64,000 nt of DNA from Flavobacterium sp. CF136 (GCF_000282055.1 NZ_AKJZ01000017.1:1-64000); one strand, 5' to 3'. Positions 27,370 to 36,695 are shown, counted from the first letter of the stretch. The notes: generated from the sequence alone by a model not told the origin. A program made the numbers and translations.

Positions 27370-27666
27370 ATGAAAAAATTAATCCTATCAGCAGCAATCA
27401 TTTTTGGAAGTTTGTCAATTTATGCGACAACGAATTCAACTGCTGAGCCAGTAAAAATGTCCATTAAGGTTCAATCAGAATATACTGAGGTAACTGCAGA
27501 TGCAGTTCCGGCTGCAGTAAAAACTGCATTACAAACAGCATATCCGGGAGCTAAACTGGAAAAAGCATTTGTAAACGAAAAAAAGGAATACAAATTAGAA
27601 ATATCAGTTGGAGACCAAAAGGCTACTGTTTATTCAGATGTCAATGGTAACTGGTTAAAAATTTAA
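27370..27666 (+). CDS. PepSY-like exported protein 5 of 5
   Basis: 98 residues. Signal peptide ends SIYAT. The domain reads EYTEVTADAVPAAVKTALQTAYPGAKLEKAFVNEKKEYKLEISVGDQKATVYSDVNGNWLKI. It lies 16 bases after copy 4 and ends the array, 34 bases before a strong terminator. Confidence 0.85.
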   Translation: MKKLILSAAIIFGSLSIYATTNSTAEPVKMSIKVQSEYTEVTADAVPAAVKTALQTAYPGAKLEKAFVNEKKEYKLEISVGDQKATVYSDVNGNWLKI

Positions 27667-27700
27667 TTAGGTGAATTAGATTTATGTTTTTGGTGAAAAA

Positions 27701-27730
27701 GAGATTGCTTTTGGCAATCTCTTTTTTTTT
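27701..27730 (+). terminator. Rho-independent terminator of the PepSY-like cluster
   Basis: GAGATTGC (27701-27708) pairs with GCAATCTC (27714-27721), followed by a T run of nine. Confidence 0.9.
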
Positions 27731-27745
27731 GCATAATTTTATGAA

Positions 27746-27768
27746 AATACTACTTTAATAGTGGTATT
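27746..27768. promoter_or_regulatory. Inverted repeat upstream of the sigma-54 regulator gene
   Basis: AATACTACT (27746-27754) and AGTGGTATT (27760-27768) are inverted with one mismatch around five bases. It lies 25 bases before the start codon, where a repressor or autoregulator could bind. Confidence 0.4.
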
Positions 27769-27792
27769 TTAGCATAAAAGTCCCTAAAAACA

Positions 27793-29130
27793 ATGCCCAA
27801 GATATTATTAATAGAAGATGATATTTCATTTTGCAAATTATTAGAGAAATTTCTAATAAAGAAAGCATTTGATGTAACTATTGCATTCTCCGCAGAGGAA
27901 GCCCGACTAGCGATCAAAAAAGAATCTTTTGATTTGATTCTGACAGACCTTCGTTTGCCTGATTCTGACGGTATTGGACTAATGACTGAATTTAAAACTT
28001 CCTATCCGGAGATTCCTGTTGTTCTTATGACAGGTTATTCCGATGTGAATACTGCTGTGAAAGCTATTAAAAATGGCGCGGCTGATTATATTTCAAAACC
28101 TTTCAATCCTGATGAAGTTTTACTGGTTATTACCAATGCTTTGAAGACACCTCAAGCCAAAACTCCAATTAAGGAAAAGAAAACACCTGCAAAAAATGTA
28201 TCTGTTGACAATGAATTTGTAAAAGGAATTTCTGTTGCATCCAAAAAATTATTAGATCATATCAAATTGGTAAGCCCTACAGACATGTCTGTTTTGATAA
28301 TTGGTGAAAGCGGTACAGGAAAAGAAATCATCGCCAAAAGTATTCATCAGCAAAGCCATCGAAAAGCCAATAATTTTATAGCTGTTGATTGTGGTGCTAT
28401 TCCAAAGGAATTAGCAGCCAGTGAATTTTTCGGGCATTTAAAAGGATCTTTTACCGGAGCAATCAGCGATAAAATGGGGTATTTTGAAGCCGCAGATGGA
28501 GGAACTCTGTTTTTAGACGAAATAGGTAATCTTTCGTATGAAAATCAAATACAGCTGTTGAGAGCGCTTCAGGAACGAAAAATAAAACCTGTTGGGAGCA
28601 ATAAAGAAATTAATGTTGATATCCGAATTATTACTGCTACAAATGAAGATTTGCGTGAAGCAGTTAAAAATGGGGATTTCCGCGAAGATTTATACCACAG
28701 AATCAATGAATTTTCTATTCAGTCACCATCGTTAACTGAAAGAGGTGAAGATTTAATGATTTTTGCGGATTATTTTTTAGAGAAAGCAAATCAGCAGCTG
28801 AACAAAGAAATAATAGGCTTTTCACCGGAAGTAGTCAGTATTTTTCAAAGATACAGCTGGCCTGGAAATTTGCGTGAACTTCAAAACTGTGTTAAGCGTG
28901 CTACACTTTTATCTCAGGGGGATTTTATTGAAAGTGATGTTTTACCAGCAGAATTTTTTCAGGTACAAAAACAAAGTAATGAAGGAGTCTTTTCTTTATC
29001 GGAAAATGAAAAAGAAACTATTATCCATGCGTTATCCAGAACACAAAACAACAAATCAGAAGCCGCGAAGTTGTTGAAAATTACCAGAAAAACACTTTAT
29101 AATAAATTGAAACAGTACAATATCGATTAA
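27793..29130 (+). CDS. Sigma-54-dependent response regulator, NtrC type
   Basis: A 445-residue transcription activator that remodels RNA polymerase bound to RpoN. The receiver domain is residues 1-115 with phospho-acceptor Asp52 in LILTDLRLPDSDG. The AAA+ domain (about 142-375) has Walker A GESGTGKE and Walker B LFLDEIG, with the sigma-54 contact loop as GSFTGA (about 218-223) instead of the common GAFTGA. A Fis-type helix-turn-helix ends the protein (NNKSEAAKLLKITRKTLYNKLKQY). The only rpoN in the window is at 53052-54512. Its stop overlaps the convergent hybrid kinase gene by four bases; the two may form a phosphorelay. Confidence 0.92.
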   Translation: MPKILLIEDDISFCKLLEKFLIKKAFDVTIAFSAEEARLAIKKESFDLILTDLRLPDSDGIGLMTEFKTSYPEIPVVLMTGYSDVNTAVKAIKNGAADYISKPFNPDEVLLVITNALKTPQAKTPIKEKKTPAKNVSVDNEFVKGISVASKKLLDHIKLVSPTDMSVLIIGESGTGKEIIAKSIHQQSHRKANNFIAVDCGAIPKELAASEFFGHLKGSFTGAISDKMGYFEAADGGTLFLDEIGNLSYENQIQLLRALQERKIKPVGSNKEINVDIRIITATNEDLREAVKNGDFREDLYHRINEFSIQSPSLTERGEDLMIFADYFLEKANQQLNKEIIGFSPEVVSIFQRYSWPGNLRELQNCVKRATLLSQGDFIESDVLPAEFFQVQKQSNEGVFSLSENEKETIIHALSRTQNNKSEAAKLLKITRKTLYNKLKQYNID

Positions 29131-31565
29131 TTGATTTCTCTTTTCAAAGCTTCAAAAAGAACATAAATCTTTGTTTTTAAAGAATTGTAGATAATTTTCA
29201 AATTAGAATTTTCAAAATTAGTCTCCTCCAAAATTTTCAAAATCTCTCCGATTTCATGAGCCTGAATCTGTCTGAACATAGGAGCAATCCGATGTGCAAT
29301 CGAATGAATTTCTGCTTCATTTTCTTCGGTTATGGCTTTTTCCAAATCATTTAAATTTAGTTTTGTACTTTCCATAAATGATTCAATGAATTCTTTTGAA
29401 GACTGATTATCAGTGCCTAAAAATTCCTTCAGCGTTGTTAGCGAATAAGATTCTGATGTAGGTTCCTGTTCCGTTTTTACAATCTCATTATCTGAAAGAA
29501 TACCATTGTCTAAAATACGCTGAATTGTTTCCAGCATGATTTTTGGCGAATATGGCTTTTTTATTACTGTAGAAAAACCAGCTTTGGTGTAAACTGAAAA
29601 ATCCAAATCTGCACGTCCTGTTATTGCAACAATTGGCTGATTTTTATAAAATGAATTAATAGTGCTTTTTAGTTTTTCAACAAACAAAAAACCATCCATT
29701 TCAGGCATTTGAATATCGGTAATAATGAAATCAAAATCAGTATTCTGAATAGTTTCCAATGCTTCAATCGCCCTGCTAAATGATAAAACCTCATAATTTT
29801 GCTGTCTTAAAACACTACCGGTTAAGTTCAGTAAATTAATATCATCATCAATAATGATAAAAGTTAGTTTTTTAAGGTTTGAAGCAGCTCTTTCTGTTGT
29901 TTTTTCTGTTTTAACACTCGTATCAAATAATAATGGAAGTTTGATTTCAAAAATACTTCCTTTTCCAAAAGTACTTTCCAGATTTAGGTTTCCTCCTAAA
30001 ATAGCTATTATTTTTTGGCAAATAGAAAGCCCTAATCCTGTTCCGCCATATTTTTTCTCTATATTTTCATTGGCCTGAGTGAATTCTTCAAAGACTAACT
30101 TCTGATTTTCTTTTTCAATGCCAATGCCTGAATCTTCTATTTTTATTGCTAAAAAATGTGCATCATTTACAATATCAGCAGATATTTTTATATAACCTTC
30201 TTCGGTAAATTTATACGCGTTTCCAATAATATTAGTCAAAACCTGTTTTAGTCGAAACGGATCCCCAATAATTTTTACATCAAGTTTTTCATCGCAGGAA
30301 ATAATAAGTTCAATATTCTTTTGCTTGTAAACCGCCTGAACATTTTTTGCAACTTCCTCTATAATTTCGGGAAGTAAAAAAGGTACTTTTTCAATGGTGA
30401 TTTTCCCCGCTTCAATTTGTGAGAAATCCAATAAATCCTGAACCAGTTGTGTGATGTATTCTGAAGAATTTTTAATATTTTTAATGAAATACGATTGTTT
30501 GGTATTAATGTCAGAATTGTCTAAAAGCTCTGTGTAGCCAACAATGGTACTTAAAGGTGTTTTTAAATCGTGACTTACTGTAGAAATAAGCTGCTCACGG
30601 CTTTTGAGCAGATTCTTAGTTTTGAAATTGGCAATTTCAAGCTGTTTTTTATACAATTGCGATTTTGAATAGTCACTTACAATTAAAATTGAGAAAAATA
30701 ACGTCAGCAATAACCCAATAATAGCCGATATGGTGACAATCTCATTAACTTTTTTAAGTGATTTTTCTTTTAATGAATTGTTTTTTATCGAATTGATAAT
30801 GATTTCACGTTCAATAAAACGAAGTACTTTTCGGAGTTGTTCTGAGATGGCAATTTCATTTTTCAGCAGTTTATTCTCTTGAAAATTTAGCGACTCCTTC
30901 TTTTTTTCTGCTTTTAATTTTACATTGCTTAAAAGCTTTTTCGAATTTGCCAATATAGAATCCGAAGCCTGTTTGCTCAAAGTGTTAGTACTGTCGTCGG
31001 GAATATTTTGATTTAAATAATCAACATATTTTTGAAGCACGTTTCGCTGATAACTCCCTAAGTCATTAGGGCTTTTAGTAAAGTCCTGAAGTTCTAATTT
31101 TCGGAGTTTAAACTCCATTTTGGTAATTTCATCAATGGCATTATTTACAGAAACTTCATCATCAGCTTTGTTTTTTATGGTTTTTAATTGTTTGATGTTT
31201 TTGGTTTTTTCAGACAATAAATACGTTACACTATCAAGTAGCGTTTTTTGATATTCTGTTGTAACAATTTGTTTTAGAGTATCAATTCTTGATTTTAACG
31301 AATCGGTTTCAATAAGATAGCTTTTGAAATCTTTTTCCGAATTGGTTTGAATTGTTTTTCGGGCTAAACTTTCTGTTTTATAGACATTTGAAAAAAGCTT
31401 GCTGACTTTTAGAATCTTCGTTTTTTCAAGCGCAATTTTACTTTCTAATTTATTGTAAACTACATTTTCAGAATATAAAAACCATCCCACAGTAACAACC
31501 AGCGCCAGTAATACAACATAGCTGAAGAGAATTTTAATTGGGGTATAACTTTTTTTACTCTCCAT
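29127..31565 (-). CDS. Hybrid sensor histidine kinase with receiver and Hpt domains
   Basis: An 812-residue inner-membrane phosphorelay kinase. Two membrane spans (about 11-29 and 282-300) flank a large helical periplasmic sensor of some 250 residues. The HisKA domain has phospho-His in STVSHDLKTPL (about 330). The ATPase domain has N box NIIGNAYKF, G1 DSGIGIE and G2 GGTGLGLSICQK. A receiver has Asp in FIITDIQMPEMDG (about 614). A C-terminal Hpt domain has His in IAHRIAPMF (about 755). The Hpt can pass phosphate to an external receiver, and the convergent NtrC-type regulator is the nearest candidate. The signal sensed is unknown. Confidence 0.92.
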   Translation of the reverse strand: MESKKSYTPIKILFSYVVLLALVVTVGWFLYSENVVYNKLESKIALEKTKILKVSKLFSNVYKTESLARKTIQTNSEKDFKSYLIETDSLKSRIDTLKQIVTTEYQKTLLDSVTYLLSEKTKNIKQLKTIKNKADDEVSVNNAIDEITKMEFKLRKLELQDFTKSPNDLGSYQRNVLQKYVDYLNQNIPDDSTNTLSKQASDSILANSKKLLSNVKLKAEKKKESLNFQENKLLKNEIAISEQLRKVLRFIEREIIINSIKNNSLKEKSLKKVNEIVTISAIIGLLLTLFFSILIVSDYSKSQLYKKQLEIANFKTKNLLKSREQLISTVSHDLKTPLSTIVGYTELLDNSDINTKQSYFIKNIKNSSEYITQLVQDLLDFSQIEAGKITIEKVPFLLPEIIEEVAKNVQAVYKQKNIELIISCDEKLDVKIIGDPFRLKQVLTNIIGNAYKFTEEGYIKISADIVNDAHFLAIKIEDSGIGIEKENQKLVFEEFTQANENIEKKYGGTGLGLSICQKIIAILGGNLNLESTFGKGSIFEIKLPLLFDTSVKTEKTTERAASNLKKLTFIIIDDDINLLNLTGSVLRQQNYEVLSFSRAIEALETIQNTDFDFIITDIQMPEMDGFLFVEKLKSTINSFYKNQPIVAITGRADLDFSVYTKAGFSTVIKKPYSPKIMLETIQRILDNGILSDNEIVKTEQEPTSESYSLTTLKEFLGTDNQSSKEFIESFMESTKLNLNDLEKAITEENEAEIHSIAHRIAPMFRQIQAHEIGEILKILEETNFENSNLKIIYNSLKTKIYVLFEALKREIN

Positions 31566-31646
31566 AGATTGTTATTATTGATTTTTTTAGAATTGGATAT
31601 TGCAATTTATTCAATATTTTCTGTTTTAAAAAGCCAAACTTTCTTT

Positions 31647-31683
31647 AAAAAATTAGCCACGGACAATAAATCCGTGGCTAATT
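31647..31683 (-). terminator. Rho-independent terminator of the S9 peptidase gene
   Basis: A 13-bp stem (31651-31663 with 31671-31683) is followed on the minus strand by six T, starting 18 bases after the stop. Confidence 0.88.
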
Positions 31684-31700
31684 ATAATTTTGTTATTTAA

Positions 31701-33602
31701 TTAAAGAGTCTCATTGAGCCATTTAAAAAATTCATTTTGCCAAACCTGAGCATTTTGAGGTTTTAAAACCCAATGGTTTTCATCCGGGAAATAAAGCAAA
31801 CGGCTTTTTATTCCCCTTAATTGAGCAGCCTGAAAAGCTTCCTGACTTTGTCCGATTGGGACGCGGAAATCTTTTCCTCCCTGAATAATTAATATAGGTC
31901 TATTCCAGTTCCCTACCAAAGTTGAAGGATTAAAAATGGTATATGTTTTTTGTGCAGCAGCATTGTCTTTTTCCCAATATGCGCCTCCAAAATCCCAATT
32001 ATTAAAGAAAACTTCCTCAGTAGTTCCAAACATACTTTGTGTATTGAAAACGCCATCGTGAGCAATAAAAGTTTTAAAACGATTTTTGTGAATTCCGGCC
32101 AGATAAAATACTGAATATCCTCCGTAGCTCGCACCCACACAACCCAAACGGGATTTATCAACGTAGTTTTCTTTGGCAACATCATCAATGGCAGATAAAT
32201 AATCATCCATAACCTGTCCGCCCCAGTCTTTACTGATTTGTTCGTTCCATTCTACACCGTGTCCCGGCATTCCGCGACGGTTAGGTGCCACTACTACATA
32301 CCCTTTGGCAGCCATTAATGAAAAATTCCAACGAAAAGAATAGGATTGTGTCAAAGCTGCTTGTGGCCCGCCCTGACAGAATAATAAAGTCGGGTATTTT
32401 TTTGAAGCATCAAAATTTGGAGGTAAAATTACCCAAACCAACATTTTTTTGCCATCGGTAGTAGTTACGTAGCGCTTCTCGGTTTTGCTAAGCGTTAATG
32501 TTTTGTAAGTTTCAGTGTTTATATTTGAGATTTGTTTCCAGGTGTTTTTCTTCAAATTAAAAGAAAAAATCTCTCCGGCATGATTCATATCCGTTCTGGT
32601 TACGATAATATCATCTCCTGAAAAACCTACTAAATCATTCACATCGAAATCACCATTTGTTAATTGACGAACCTGAATTGCAATTCGGGTTAATCCCGGA
32701 AAGTTAACTTCAAAAAGTTGTTTTGTACCATCAATTGGAGCTGTGAAAAATACTTTTTTGCCATCTTTACTCCAGATAAAATTCTCTACAGTGCCATCCC
32801 AGTTTGCAGTTAAATTGGTTTTGATTCCTTTAAAATCAACAATAATATCGTTTTTATCAGATTCATAACCATCACGTTTCATTTGCAGCCAGGTCAGGTT
32901 TCCTGTTGGAGAAAATTGCGGTGCTGTATCGTAACCCAGATTGTCTTCGGTTCTGTTGATTGTTTTCTGAGTTTCTAAATTATACTCATATATGTTGGTG
33001 TTTGTAGAAATAGCATATTCTGTTCCGGCTTTTTTCTTGCACACATACAAGATGCTTTTTCCATCCGGTGACCAAATATAATCTTCGTCACCACCAAAAG
33101 GTTTTTGAGGACTATCAAAAGTTTCTCCTTTTAAGATATCAATTCCCACAGCGTCTTTTTTATTTTCTTTATAAAAAACATGGTTAAATTTACCCTCGTT
33201 CCAGGTATCCCAATGACGATAATCTAAACCATTATAAATTTGCACGTCAGATTTATCCAGATTTGGATAAAAATCTTTGCCTAAAACCTTATCAATTTTT
33301 ACTTCTTCATTGTAAACTAAAAATTTTCCGTCAGGCGAAATGTTTTTATCTGCCAAAACGGCTTTAGTATCTTTGATTTCAGTTGCATTTCCGCCATTTA
33401 CAGGCAAAATATAATATTTTGAATTCGATTTATTTTCTTCCACCGAAGGAGTAGAAACCTTGAAAACTACATTTTTCGCATCTTTAGAAAGCCCAAGAGG
33501 TGTTACTCTTCCTAATTTCCATAACAATTCCTGTGACATTACATGCTGTCCGATAGCGTTTAAACTCATCATTATTAAGGTTATAAATAATACTTTTTTC
33601 AT
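31701..33602 (-). CDS. Prolyl-oligopeptidase (S9) family peptidase
   Basis: A 633-residue exported serine peptidase. I start it at MKKVLFITLIMMSLNAIGQ, a clear signal peptide; the open frame runs 17 codons further upstream without support. Residues about 25-370 form the beta-propeller, with repeats such as WSPDGKSILYV and FSPTGNLTWLQ. The C-terminal 260 residues are an alpha/beta hydrolase with nucleophile Ser in GASYGGYS. Asp (IQGGKDFRVP) and His (DENHWVLKP) are in the right order. Substrates are probably oligopeptides, in the periplasm. It resembles the S9 acyl-aminoacyl or DPP-type peptidases; the exact specificity is not visible. Confidence 0.9.
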   Translation of the reverse strand: MKKVLFITLIMMSLNAIGQHVMSQELLWKLGRVTPLGLSKDAKNVVFKVSTPSVEENKSNSKYYILPVNGGNATEIKDTKAVLADKNISPDGKFLVYNEEVKIDKVLGKDFYPNLDKSDVQIYNGLDYRHWDTWNEGKFNHVFYKENKKDAVGIDILKGETFDSPQKPFGGDEDYIWSPDGKSILYVCKKKAGTEYAISTNTNIYEYNLETQKTINRTEDNLGYDTAPQFSPTGNLTWLQMKRDGYESDKNDIIVDFKGIKTNLTANWDGTVENFIWSKDGKKVFFTAPIDGTKQLFEVNFPGLTRIAIQVRQLTNGDFDVNDLVGFSGDDIIVTRTDMNHAGEIFSFNLKKNTWKQISNINTETYKTLTLSKTEKRYVTTTDGKKMLVWVILPPNFDASKKYPTLLFCQGGPQAALTQSYSFRWNFSLMAAKGYVVVAPNRRGMPGHGVEWNEQISKDWGGQVMDDYLSAIDDVAKENYVDKSRLGCVGASYGGYSVFYLAGIHKNRFKTFIAHDGVFNTQSMFGTTEEVFFNNWDFGGAYWEKDNAAAQKTYTIFNPSTLVGNWNRPILIIQGGKDFRVPIGQSQEAFQAAQLRGIKSRLLYFPDENHWVLKPQNAQVWQNEFFKWLNETL

Positions 33603-33711
33603 AATAAAAACTTTAATTTTCGTGGGTTTAAAAGTACAAAATTTAAATTCCAACTTTTAAATTTCAAATTCCAATTTATTGTTAAAAACTCCCTCTTCTA
33701 TTTTACATTTT

Positions 33712-33775
33712 TGTCACCCTGAGCGGAGTCGAAGGCTTAGGATCTGGAGAAGCTTCGACTCCGCTCAGCCTGACA
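33712..33775. repeat. Dispersed palindromic repeat, GAGCGGAGTCGAAG family (copy 1)
   Basis: TGTCAccCTGAGCGGAGTC and its complement form a long hairpin (33712-33736 with 33751-33775). A second, extended copy lies at 62445-62535. Both lie between genes in non-coding DNA. Confidence 0.8.
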
Positions 33776-33783
33776 TACAATTT

Positions 33784-33812
33784 AAATGAACTTATTATTA
33801 CTCATATGGTTC
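33784..33812. repeat. Degenerate half of the CCATATAAGTGATATAAGTTC palindrome family
   Basis: This stretch matches the right arm of the palindrome at 42492-42563 with a few substitutions. Its orientation places it between the GAGCGG repeat and the FAD oxidoreductase gene. Confidence 0.55.
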
Positions 33813-33867
33813 AAATATTAATTTTATGGTTTAAAAAAATCAGTATTTTTATAAAAAAAATTCAGGG

Positions 33868-34980
33868 ATGGACTTAAGTTATTGGGAACTTAAAAACTGG
33901 TTTACAAATGTAGATTATACGATCGTTGGCAGCGGAATTGTAGGATTGCATACAGCCTTGCGCTTACGCGAAAGATTTCCAACGGCGAAAATTCTGGTAT
34001 TGGAAAAAGGAATGCTGCCACAGGGCGCAAGTACCAAAAATGCCGGTTTTGCCTGTTTCGGAAGCCTTTCAGAAATTATGGATGATTTAAAAACCCATTC
34101 AGAAGAAGATGTTGTACAACTTATCGAAAAACGTTGGCTGGGTTTGCAATTACTCCGAAAAAGATTAGGAGATGCGGTTATAGATTTTAAACCTTACGGA
34201 GGATATGAATTGTTTATGAAAGATGACGAAGGAGGGTTTAATGATTGTGTGGGTAAATTGCCTTTTATAAATGAAATTCTGAAACCACTTTTCAAAGCAG
34301 ATGTTTTTACTAAAGAAGTCGATCGGTTTGGGTTTGAAAATACTCAGGAATATCTAATCTTTAATCCGTTTGAAGCACAAATTGATACCGGAAATATGAT
34401 GCAGGAATTGCTTAGACAAGCTGTTGCCGCAAATATTTTAATCTTGAATCAACAAACGGTAACCTCTTATTCTGACTCCGGAAGTGATGTTGAAGTTGTG
34501 CTGAATGATTTTAGTTTTATTTCAAAAAAAATACTTTTTACAACAAATGGTTTTGCAAATGCTTTAACAAAAGGTGCTGTCCAGCCGGCCAGAGCTCAGG
34601 TTTTGATTACCGAGCCAATTCCGAATTTAGATATAAAAGGGACTTTTCATCTGGATCGCGGTTATTATTATTTCAGGAATATTGATGACAGGATTTTACT
34701 TGGAGGAGGGAGAAACCTGGATTTTGAAACGGAAAATACAACTGAATTCGGACAAACTAAAATTGTACAAAATAAATTGGAAGATTTACTGAAAAATGTA
34801 ATTTTACCAAACCGGGAATTCCAGATTGCACATCGATGGAGCGGGATAATGGGAGTAGGAAACAGTAAAAAACCTATTGTCTCCCAACTGTCTGAAAACG
34901 TGTTCTGTGGAGTGCGTTTGGGCGGAATGGGTGTAGCGATAGGAAGTTTAATAGGAACAGAATTAGCAGATTTAATATAA
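33868..34980 (+). CDS. FAD-dependent oxidoreductase (DadA/glycine-oxidase type)
   Basis: A 370-residue flavoprotein. The N-terminal Rossmann motif YTIVGSGIVGLHTALRLRERFP (about 17-38) and EKGMLPQGASTKNAGFACFGSLSE bind FAD as in the amine-oxidising D-amino acid and glycine oxidase group. IAHRWSGIMGVGNSKKPIV near the end is the conserved C-terminal FAD segment. The substrate is not evident. Its stop codon shares one base with the mtgA start (TAATG), so the genes are coupled. A link between an amine-type oxidase and cell-wall synthesis is not established. Confidence 0.85.
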   Translation: MDLSYWELKNWFTNVDYTIVGSGIVGLHTALRLRERFPTAKILVLEKGMLPQGASTKNAGFACFGSLSEIMDDLKTHSEEDVVQLIEKRWLGLQLLRKRLGDAVIDFKPYGGYELFMKDDEGGFNDCVGKLPFINEILKPLFKADVFTKEVDRFGFENTQEYLIFNPFEAQIDTGNMMQELLRQAVAANILILNQQTVTSYSDSGSDVEVVLNDFSFISKKILFTTNGFANALTKGAVQPARAQVLITEPIPNLDIKGTFHLDRGYYYFRNIDDRILLGGGRNLDFETENTTEFGQTKIVQNKLEDLLKNVILPNREFQIAHRWSGIMGVGNSKKPIVSQLSENVFCGVRLGGMGVAIGSLIGTELADLI

Positions 34981-35738
34981 TGGCAGTAAAAAAACCAGCA
35001 CCAAAGAAAACAACCGCAAGCAAACCAAAAGTATCTCCTAAGAAGTCAAATCGAACTTTAGGAGGAAAAGTAAAATGGTTTTTAATTAAATGCCTATTAT
35101 GGTTTTTCGGACTCTCAATAGGATCAGTCATATTTTTTAAATTCGTCCCGGTACCATTTACGCCACTCATGGTGATTCGTGCCATCGAAAATAAAATGGG
35201 TGACAAAGAAGTTTATTTTGATCATGATTGGGAACCGATTGACAAGATTTCCATGAATCTTCAAAAAGCCGTTATTGCCAGTGAAGACGGTACTTTTTTA
35301 ACCCACAATGGTTTTGATTTTAAGGCACTTCAAAAAGCGTATAAAAGCAATGAACGCGGTCGCAGAATCCGTGGAGGAAGTACTATTTCACAGCAAACCG
35401 CAAAAAATGTTTTTTTATGGCAGGGCAAAAGTTACCTCCGTAAAGGACTTGAAGCCTATTTTACGGTTTTAATAGAAATTATTTGGGGCAAGAAACGCAT
35501 TATGGAGGTTTATTTAAACAGCATCGAAATGGGTGATGGTGTATATGGAGCTTATGCGGCTACGGAACATTGGTACCGTCGTGATGCTTCGAGTTTAACA
35601 CCTATGCAGGCAGCAGGAATTGCAGCAATATTACCGAACCCAAGAAAGTTTAAAGCAACAGGATCTTCAAGTTATATCAACAGACGAAAAGAAAGAATCG
35701 TTCGTGAAATGCGCGCTGTTGGTAAAATAAATTATTAA
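34980..35738 (+). CDS. mtgA: Monofunctional biosynthetic peptidoglycan transglycosylase
   Basis: Polymerises lipid II into glycan chains. The 252-residue protein starts with a Lys/Pro-rich cytoplasmic tail, then one membrane span (about 34-55, FLIKCLLWFFGLSIGSVIFFKF). The glycosyltransferase 51 domain follows, with the catalytic Glu in VIASEDGTFLTHNGFD, the RGGSTISQQTAKN motif and the KKRIMEVYLNSIEMGDGVYGA segment. It overlaps the upstream gene by one base and is followed directly by the LpxR-like gene. Confidence 0.95.
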   Translation: MAVKKPAPKKTTASKPKVSPKKSNRTLGGKVKWFLIKCLLWFFGLSIGSVIFFKFVPVPFTPLMVIRAIENKMGDKEVYFDHDWEPIDKISMNLQKAVIASEDGTFLTHNGFDFKALQKAYKSNERGRRIRGGSTISQQTAKNVFLWQGKSYLRKGLEAYFTVLIEIIWGKKRIMEVYLNSIEMGDGVYGAYAATEHWYRRDASSLTPMQAAGIAAILPNPRKFKATGSSSYINRRKERIVREMRAVGKINY

Positions 35739-36695
35739 ATGGATTTAAAAAAAAGCTTTTTTGCACTTTTGATATTGACATCTGCGTTGGTTTTTGGACA
35801 AGGAAAAACTACAGAAATAGGTTTTATTACCGATAATGATTTATATACATCATCCAAAAATGATATGTATTATACGAATGGTTTAGAACTTTTTTACCGG
35901 TTTTTATCGAAAAACAGCAACGAAAAAATCAATAAAAAGATTACTGAATTTAGAATTGGGCAATATATTTATAATCCGAGATTTATTAATGAAGAGGCTG
36001 TCACAATAAATGACCGGCCATTTACCGGATATCTTTTTGCAGAGGCCGGACGCAGCTTTTTTTATCAAAATGAATCGGTTTTAAAAACAAATTTTCAGTT
36101 AGGCTTTATGGGACCTAATGCTTTTGGAAGAGAAACGCAGGAAAGTTTTCATGATCTTATTGGTTATAAAAAAGTCTATGGTTGGGAGAATCAACTCCAT
36201 AACGCACTTGCAATTCAGGCGCATTTTATGTTTTCGAAGAAATTACTCCCAACTAAACAGAATGATTTCTTAGATCTCCATTTTCAGTCGAAAGCTAATT
36301 TGGGAACCATTTTTACTGGTGTTTCCACTGGATTTTTAACCCGGATAGGTTTTAAAAAATTACTTCCTGTTTATGATTCTAATTTATATGATGCATCAGT
36401 GAGTACCGCACCGCAGGTTAAGATACGTGAATTTTATATTTATGCCATGCCCAGTGTCAATTATCAGTTTTATGATGCTACGATTCAGGGAAGTTTGTTT
36501 AATGATACGAGTCCGGTAACTTTTGATTTGGTTCCTTTGCGTTTCAATGCTGAGTTTGGCATTAAGTACAGACATGATAATTTTAATTTATCCTACACTT
36601 TTATGTACCGCGGAAAAGAATTAAAAGACCCTCTTACCAATACCAATTCAGGATATTTTTATGGCTCGATTCGGGTTTCATATTTGTTGAAGTAG
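35739..36695 (+). CDS. LpxR-family outer-membrane lipid A deacylase
   Basis: Family members remove the 3'-acyloxyacyl group from lipid A in the outer membrane, a remodelling that alters surface properties. The 318-residue protein has a signal peptide (ending LVFGQ). Beta-barrel strands follow, with the conserved N-terminal TDNDLYTSSKNDMYYTNGLEL and central FHDLIGYKKVYGWENQL. The latter is similar to the H...GW..QL signature of LpxR (DUF2219). It starts immediately after the mtgA stop. I infer that the enzyme is active, because the Asn-Asp and His positions are kept. Confidence 0.82.
   Translation: MDLKKSFFALLILTSALVFGQGKTTEIGFITDNDLYTSSKNDMYYTNGLELFYRFLSKNSNEKINKKITEFRIGQYIYNPRFINEEAVTINDRPFTGYLFAEAGRSFFYQNESVLKTNFQLGFMGPNAFGRETQESFHDLIGYKKVYGWENQLHNALAIQAHFMFSKKLLPTKQNDFLDLHFQSKANLGTIFTGVSTGFLTRIGFKKLLPVYDSNLYDASVSTAPQVKIREFYIYAMPSVNYQFYDATIQGSLFNDTSPVTFDLVPLRFNAEFGIKYRHDNFNLSYTFMYRGKELKDPLTNTNSGYFYGSIRVSYLLK

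Noticed and set aside
34874..35206. 110-residue frame antisense to the FAD oxidase/mtgA junction
   Set aside because: It straddles two well-supported coupled genes; the sense frames have clear domains.
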